IMG/VR virus record: IMGVR_UViG_3300050821_010580
Location: 1-41,303 of that record
Source: a virus
Reading direction: 5' to 3' (one strand)
Length of the DNA stretch: 41,303 nt
In this document: piece after piece, positions 36,520 through 41,303 of the stretch
How positions within the stretch are numbered: the first letter of the stretch is position 1
Layout of the letters: every line of letters starts with the position of its first letter
Program-made: the position numbers and the translations under genes
Notes under the pieces: generated by a model
Database searches by the model: none
Seen by the model: only the letters and a program-made list of their open reading frames with translations
What the model was told of the DNA's origin: nothing

Positions 36520-37865
36520 TGGCATACTTAGGCTTAAACAATTTACCGCAATATAATCCCCAGAATTCACCGCTGGCATTAGGCGTTGGTATGTATCAAA
36601 ACATGCAGCAGTTTCCTTTGCTCCAACAACAAAGACAACTTCAAAATCAGCAAACACAAATTGCCAATCAATATGCGCCTCAGGTTAATCAAGCGAATAT
36701 CGCATTAACGCAAGCACAGGCTAATTCTCCGCAAATGAATCCGCAGGGTAATTATCAAAATCTTTATCAAGCATGGATGAATTCAAAAGATCCTTATGAA
36801 AAAGCAGGATTAGGGGCTCTTTTAAATAAAAGCGTCGCTGCTAATCCAAACTATATGGGTATGCCTGCTCAAATGGCTACTGGCCCTTTTGGTACCAATC
36901 CAAATTCTTATGGGGGTCAACAACAAACTCAGCCTACTGTGCAAAATTCTCCGCAAGGAATGCCGCCGCCTATGCAGTCTCCACCTAATCCAGGGATTCC
37001 TTATCAAGGACAAAATATAGGTGGAATTACTTCTCAAAATCCACAAGGTGGAATGTATTCAAATCAATGGCAGCCAGGAATGTTACCACCACCTGTAAAT
37101 CCAAATCAGTCTCCTGTAGGAAGCGCGTATAACTTTATGACTGCTTCGAGAGCACCTAAACAACAGGTATTAAATAATGGCCCAACTAGCACGGTTTTGA
37201 GTGCCCCAACTGGTGACAGCCAGACTCTTGGCCAAACAAGATCAGTCGGGGCGGCTGAATTAAACTATCTAGCCCCTTTAATAGCTAATGCCCCATATCA
37301 AGGATTAGGGGGAGATTTAAGTGCTCTATATGACTTAGGGAAATATGGATATAACTACTTAACTGGTGGTGACAATTCAGCATTAGGAGATAGGATTGTT
37401 AGTGGTGCTTCTGCTACTTCATTGGCCCCGGAATATGGAGCTATTCAAGCTAGAACCTCTACTGGTAAAACTCCTGGTATTGAATTAGTTGATAAATTTG
37501 GTAATCATATGATTCCATCTCCTTTAAGTTCTGAGATTATTAAATTATTACCCCCTGGATTACAATCTAAACTTATTCAAAATAATGCAAACATATCCGG
37601 CAATGTTGAACAAATAGCAAATCAAAATTTAGCAAGTGGTTTTCCAACACAGGTTAATTCTAATCAAGTAGCGTATCAAGGCGGTAATCCAACGCCGCCT
37701 ATGCAAAAACCGGTAATTTTACCACCTGGTATGCAGGGTCAACAAGCGTCTCCGTCATTGCCACCTATGCCTCAATTCCAAAGTCGAGATGAATTAAGAA
37801 GTTGGTTTAAAAACTTAAGTCCTCAACAAAAACTAGCATATGCACCTCAATTAGGAGGAAAATAA
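36519..37865 (+). CDS. Ejection protein, P22 gp20-like, 448 aa
   Basis: Start at ATG 36519 in the preceding stop. Very Gln/Pro/Asn-rich, low-complexity (LLQQQRQLQNQQTQIANQY; PTVQNSPQGMPPPMQSPPNP), with a short helical C-terminus (SRDELRSWFKNLSPQQKLAY). Consistent in place and composition with the gp20 class of injected proteins. Overlaps the next gene by 1 bp. Confidence 0.65.
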   Translation: MAYLGLNNLPQYNPQNSPLALGVGMYQNMQQFPLLQQQRQLQNQQTQIANQYAPQVNQANIALTQAQANSPQMNPQGNYQNLYQAWMNSKDPYEKAGLGALLNKSVAANPNYMGMPAQMATGPFGTNPNSYGGQQQTQPTVQNSPQGMPPPMQSPPNPGIPYQGQNIGGITSQNPQGGMYSNQWQPGMLPPPVNPNQSPVGSAYNFMTASRAPKQQVLNNGPTSTVLSAPTGDSQTLGQTRSVGAAELNYLAPLIANAPYQGLGGDLSALYDLGKYGYNYLTGGDNSALGDRIVSGASATSLAPEYGAIQARTSTGKTPGIELVDKFGNHMIPSPLSSEIIKLLPPGLQSKLIQNNANISGNVEQIANQNLASGFPTQVNSNQVAYQGGNPTPPMQKPVILPPGMQGQQASPSLPPMPQFQSRDELRSWFKNLSPQQKLAYAPQLGGK

Positions 37866-39928
37866 TGGCTTATCAACCATCTTTAAATGATGTTAAAGAT
37901 TTAATGCCGCAAAGTTCAGGTTATAAACCTTCGCTATCTGATGTACAAGATTTATTACCTCAAAATAATTCAGATTTAGCAAAGACTCTTGCTTTAACTC
38001 AAAACAGCCCCTGGGGGCTGGAAATGAATATGGCAGCTTCGAGTCCCGTTCAAACTAACATTGCTAATAATATTGCACAAGGGGCCTCTAATGCTGTAAC
38101 ACAACCGGTAAATTTAGGTATTAGAGGAATTAATGCAGGTTTAAATAAAAATATTCCTTTAATAAATCCAACTATTTCCGGAATAAAAACCGATCCTACG
38201 GCTGTTAATGCTTCCACTGCCGTATTAAGTTCTCTACCGTTTATTCTATCTGACGGTGCTATTAATCCTTACTTGGGCTATCTAGGAAAAGTAGGAATGG
38301 GGACTGCTACCGGAGTTTCTCAAGGGGCTTTAAGTGCAGCAAATAATCCAAACGCTTCAATTGGTTTTAATTCACTATTAGGCGGATTTTTAGGATTGGG
38401 TGGAGCAGCGTTAGGAAATGCGGTTTCAAGTTTTGCAAAATCTAAAGGAGCGCAGTCCGCCATGGAAGGAAGTGATATAAACACCCCGTCCCAAGCAGCT
38501 GATATTTTAGCAACTGCTAAGGCTAATGGAATGAATCCTGATATTGGTACTGTCATGAATTCAGAAGGTGCCTCTAATCTTTATAATGATGTTTTAGGGT
38601 CAGTTCCATTCAGTGGGGTTGGTACTCAACAAAAAAATATTATTGGAAAAGCTAAGAGTATGGCCACCAATATTATGAATGGATTTAAAGGTTCTTCCGC
38701 TCCCGGCGATATTGGGGATGATCTTAAAACTGCGGTTGCAGCTAATATGGAAACAGCCACTGCTAATAATAAACAAATGTTCAGTGGCCCTGATGGCGTA
38801 TTTACACAATCAGACGCACAAGGACTAAATATGTCTCCCAGTGAATTTCCCAATACTGCCGCAGTAGCAGCAAAACTTCTTAATGGAAAGAAAAGTATTT
38901 TAGGTATTACTCCAACTGTACCCGAAGAACAGTTACAAAGATTGCAAGGAATTATCGCGTCTAATCCGATAGCAGGCACGACGGGTAATAATCATATTGT
39001 GAATTTGGGAGGAGTCTTACCGGATGATATTGATTCAGCATTAAATTCTGCTGATGTAAATCATGCTCCTGATCAAACTGGAGCAACGGCAGTATCTATT
39101 CCTACTGATCCAGATTCTCTTCCATTGAGTAATATTCATTCTGAAATATCAGATATTGGTGATGAGGCCCGTCAAGCTGCTCAAACAGGTGATATGAAAA
39201 CAGCTTCATTTTATACGAGTATCAAAAATGCTATGACCCAAGACTTAAATAATAAAATGGCGAGCATTCCTGGCTTAGGCGATGATTACGCTGCTGCTAA
39301 ACAAGATTTCGCTAAAAATGTTGCCCCTTATCGACAACAACAACTTTTAAATATTATTAATAATAAAACTGATTCCAATTTGCTACCAGGATTGTTAACT
39401 AAAACTAATAATCAAAAGATATTTCAAGATTTAGATGAAGGTAGCCAAAATAAGGTTATCTTTAGTGCTTTAAAAAACGCGGCAAAAATAGACCAAGACG
39501 GTTCTTTGCAATATTCGCCTATGGGTGTTGTTGAGGGTTATAAAAATCTTCAAAAAAATCTTCCAAGTTATATTATTAATGATAAAGCAAATCAACAATT
39601 AAGCGATTTATCTAAAGTAAATAATATCTATAAAACTGCAAATGCAAATATTAATTCTCCTTTGACGGCGTTTGGCGTGATGAAAAGGTTTGGTCCTTAT
39701 ATTGGTGCGGCTGGTTTAGGTGTTGGTGCGCATGCATTAGGTGGCTCAATTCCAGAGGATATCGCTGCAAGTATTGGCATTCCGTTGGCGGCTAGAATTG
39801 CCGGGAAAACTCTCAGAAGTAATGCATTAGCTAATACGTATGCTAACCCAGGGTCTGGGTCAAATGGAATTTTGCGACATCCTTTAATATCTGCAATATT
39901 AAATCAAAAACAAGGAGGGTCGCAATAA
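37865..39928 (+). CDS. Large ejection protein, P22 gp16-like, 687 aa
   Basis: P22 gp16 is 609 aa and occupies the same place. The N-terminus carries a duplicated motif YQPSLNDVKDLMPQ / YKPSLSDVQDLLPQ. Gly/Ala-rich stretches (LLGGFLGLGGAALGNAVSSF; GPYIGAAGLGVGAHALGG) could insert in a membrane and form a DNA-translocation channel on injection. The middle is helical. Overlaps both neighbours by 1 bp. Confidence 0.7.
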   Translation: MAYQPSLNDVKDLMPQSSGYKPSLSDVQDLLPQNNSDLAKTLALTQNSPWGLEMNMAASSPVQTNIANNIAQGASNAVTQPVNLGIRGINAGLNKNIPLINPTISGIKTDPTAVNASTAVLSSLPFILSDGAINPYLGYLGKVGMGTATGVSQGALSAANNPNASIGFNSLLGGFLGLGGAALGNAVSSFAKSKGAQSAMEGSDINTPSQAADILATAKANGMNPDIGTVMNSEGASNLYNDVLGSVPFSGVGTQQKNIIGKAKSMATNIMNGFKGSSAPGDIGDDLKTAVAANMETATANNKQMFSGPDGVFTQSDAQGLNMSPSEFPNTAAVAAKLLNGKKSILGITPTVPEEQLQRLQGIIASNPIAGTTGNNHIVNLGGVLPDDIDSALNSADVNHAPDQTGATAVSIPTDPDSLPLSNIHSEISDIGDEARQAAQTGDMKTASFYTSIKNAMTQDLNNKMASIPGLGDDYAAAKQDFAKNVAPYRQQQLLNIINNKTDSNLLPGLLTKTNNQKIFQDLDEGSQNKVIFSALKNAAKIDQDGSLQYSPMGVVEGYKNLQKNLPSYIINDKANQQLSDLSKVNNIYKTANANINSPLTAFGVMKRFGPYIGAAGLGVGAHALGGSIPEDIAASIGIPLAARIAGKTLRSNALANTYANPGSGSNGILRHPLISAILNQKQGGSQ

Positions 39929-41303
39929 TGGCAACTAGTTATGTAATGGGTTGGAACCCGATATGGTTCTTTGTAGATTCAACCGGTGTTATTGCAGTGA
40001 ATGGCACGCTAGGAACCTTTTATGCTAATAGCCATTCAACACCGAGACCAGTTTTTCAGAACCCTGATGGTACTGGCACTTATCCAAATCCGGTGCCTTT
40101 AAATACCAGAGGGGTAACACCAATTTATTTTGAAGAAACGACAGATCCTACTGATCATGGATATTATTTAGTATTTACAGATGCTGATGGTAATGAAACA
40201 GCAGTTGATAATTATATACCTTCTGAAAATGGAGGTGGTAGCACTATTACAATTAATGGCTATACAAACTATCTAGTCAATCCGCAGTTTCGTTTTAACT
40301 ACGGCACTCAAGCGGGAGCGGATTTGGGAGCAGGTACACCTTTACCTGTTGCGCAAGGAGGATGGAGCGTTTATAAAAATGGTACAGGTTCTAATGATAC
40401 CATTTCATTTCCTCTTGTTGTGAAGGGCGATACAACGCCTGAAGGCACGCCTATTTGTTATTTTAGTTGGGTTAATAGCAGTGTCGGTATAAACGAAACT
40501 TTTAAGTATTTTCAATTTTTCATTCCAGATGTTCGTTCATTTGAACAAACTGAAGTAATTGTTCAATTTGCGGGAAAATCAACATCTTCTTCAACTGTTC
40601 AAGTTATTGTGAGTCAGTTTTTTGGTACCGGTGGTTCTCCGAGTACTCAAGTTAATACAACATTAGGTTCAGTAGCATTAAATAATACTTGGAATAATTC
40701 CTGTTCTGCTACAGGCACCTTACCTTCAGTAGCTGGGATGACGCTGGGTACTAATGGTGATGACGGAGTTTACGTAAGAATTTCTCTACCAGTTTTGGCG
40801 GCATTTAACATTAATCTTGATAATATGCAATTTAGACTAGGCAATACAGTAGTCCCATTTCCCGTTGATTCATTTAATTTAGATCGTGATTTGACGATGG
40901 GGTCACAAATTCCAGCTCCCAATAATGGTGTCAATGGCCAAGATATTGGAAACGTTTTAACGGTTAAACAATATGGACTAGATTGGATGCCAACTTTTCC
41001 CGCTGGGTTTTCTATGTTATGGGAGGGTGATAAATCCGATATTCCTTCTAATTTTACTTATTGTGATGGAAGCCGTTATGATGCCACAACTAATTTTCCA
41101 GATGGCGTTGCAACCTCTAGGTTATATAATATTATCAAATTGAAATGGGGTAATGGTTACGATTATCTCTGGTGCAATAACAATAGTAGCAACATTATTG
41201 AAGTGATAAATGCGGCTCCCAAAGAGGTCACGCATGCTACAAATGGTACTTCCTCGCCGGGATTTACCTATGATCTAAAGAAAGCAGGAATTGATGACGG
41301 ATA
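39928..41303 (+). CDS. Tail fibre/adhesin, N-terminal part (continues at 1-929)
   Basis: Starts at ATG 39928 in the stop of the gp16-like gene (GGAGG upstream). About 450 residues are encoded up to the terminal repeat, and the frame continues at position 3. The N-terminal ~110 residues (NPIWFFVDSTGVIAVNGTLGTFYANSH...GTGTYPNPVPLNTRGVTPIYF) look like a virion-anchoring fibre domain. A tail-collar-like segment follows at FPAGFSMLWEGDKSDIPSNF-TYCDGSRYD (~355-380). The total of ~758 residues suits a trimeric tail fibre. Confidence 0.8.
   Translation, partial: MATSYVMGWNPIWFFVDSTGVIAVNGTLGTFYANSHSTPRPVFQNPDGTGTYPNPVPLNTRGVTPIYFEETTDPTDHGYYLVFTDADGNETAVDNYIPSENGGGSTITINGYTNYLVNPQFRFNYGTQAGADLGAGTPLPVAQGGWSVYKNGTGSNDTISFPLVVKGDTTPEGTPICYFSWVNSSVGINETFKYFQFFIPDVRSFEQTEVIVQFAGKSTSSSTVQVIVSQFFGTGGSPSTQVNTTLGSVALNNTWNNSCSATGTLPSVAGMTLGTNGDDGVYVRISLPVLAAFNINLDNMQFRLGNTVVPFPVDSFNLDRDLTMGSQIPAPNNGVNGQDIGNVLTVKQYGLDWMPTFPAGFSMLWEGDKSDIPSNFTYCDGSRYDATTNFPDGVATSRLYNIIKLKWGNGYDYLWCNNNSSNIIEVINAAPKEVTHATNGTSSPGFTYDLKKAGIDDG
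41276..41303. repeat. Terminal direct repeat, right copy
   Basis: Identical to bases 1-28; see the left copy. Trimming one copy gives a circle of about 41,275 bp and restores the tail-fibre gene. Confidence 0.9.

Noticed and set aside
1-41303. 28-bp terminal repeat as a true packaged direct terminal repeat
   Set aside because: The short exact overlap inside a coding gene, and the P22-type headful packaging genes, fit an assembly overlap of a circular or permuted genome better.
1-41303. CRISPR arrays or insertion sequences
   Set aside because: No regularly spaced repeat-spacer unit and no transposase-like protein was seen; repeats present are gene-boundary, par and origin repeats.

Overview
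This window looks like the complete genome of a tailed phage, assembled as a circle. The first 28 bases recur exactly as the last 28, and one tail-fibre gene runs off the right end and continues in frame at the left end, giving a circle of about 41,275 bp. The DNA is visibly AT-rich. The virion genes follow the order of podovirus P22: small and large terminase, portal, scaffold, coat, gp4-like and gp10-like tail factors, then injected proteins. The host is probably a low-GC Gram-negative bacterium (P22-type virion, outer-membrane lipoprotein, Shine-Dalgarno-led genes), but no gene identifies it.

Layout. (1) The late rightward operon starts at about 24.04 kb. It carries packaging, portal, scaffold, coat, connector and ejection proteins, then crosses the contig ends into a tail-adhesin cluster (39.9 kb to 6.5 kb) and a small membrane-protein/lysis-like block (6.5-7.6 kb). 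(2) A leftward early operon (15.9 down to 7.65 kb) holds about 26 small genes. Only a RecE-like PD-(D/E)XK exonuclease and a probable annealing-protein partner are recognisable; many gene boundaries there are duplicated. (3) A control region (15.9-16.3 kb) has back-to-back promoters and a small Cro-like gene. (4) A plasmid-type replicon (16.3-17.6 kb) has a structured leader, a leader ORF, a RepA-like protein and tandem repeats with a DnaA-box-like site. (5) A mixed accessory region (17.7-24.0 kb) contains a secreted protein, a truncated tRNA-like element, a VRR-NUC-like nuclease, a ParA/ribbon-helix-helix partition operon with flanking repeats, a tRNA-Asn, small HTH genes and a NrdR/Ogr-like zinc ribbon. 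(6) A leftward regulatory cassette (29.5-31.0 kb) interrupts the late operon between portal and scaffold. It encodes a Ros/MucR-type zinc-finger protein with repeated HTH modules and an XRE repressor.

Taken together the window reads as a P22-like phage-plasmid. It has a rep gene, a candidate origin and a par operon, but no recognisable integrase, replicative helicase or primase, so the prophage is probably a low-copy circular plasmid replicated by host enzymes. The most distinctive features are the apparently antisense-RNA-controlled rep leader, the par repeats, an anticodon-less tRNA-like element, and three small genes each broken by one in-frame stop codon (TAA, TGA, TAG).
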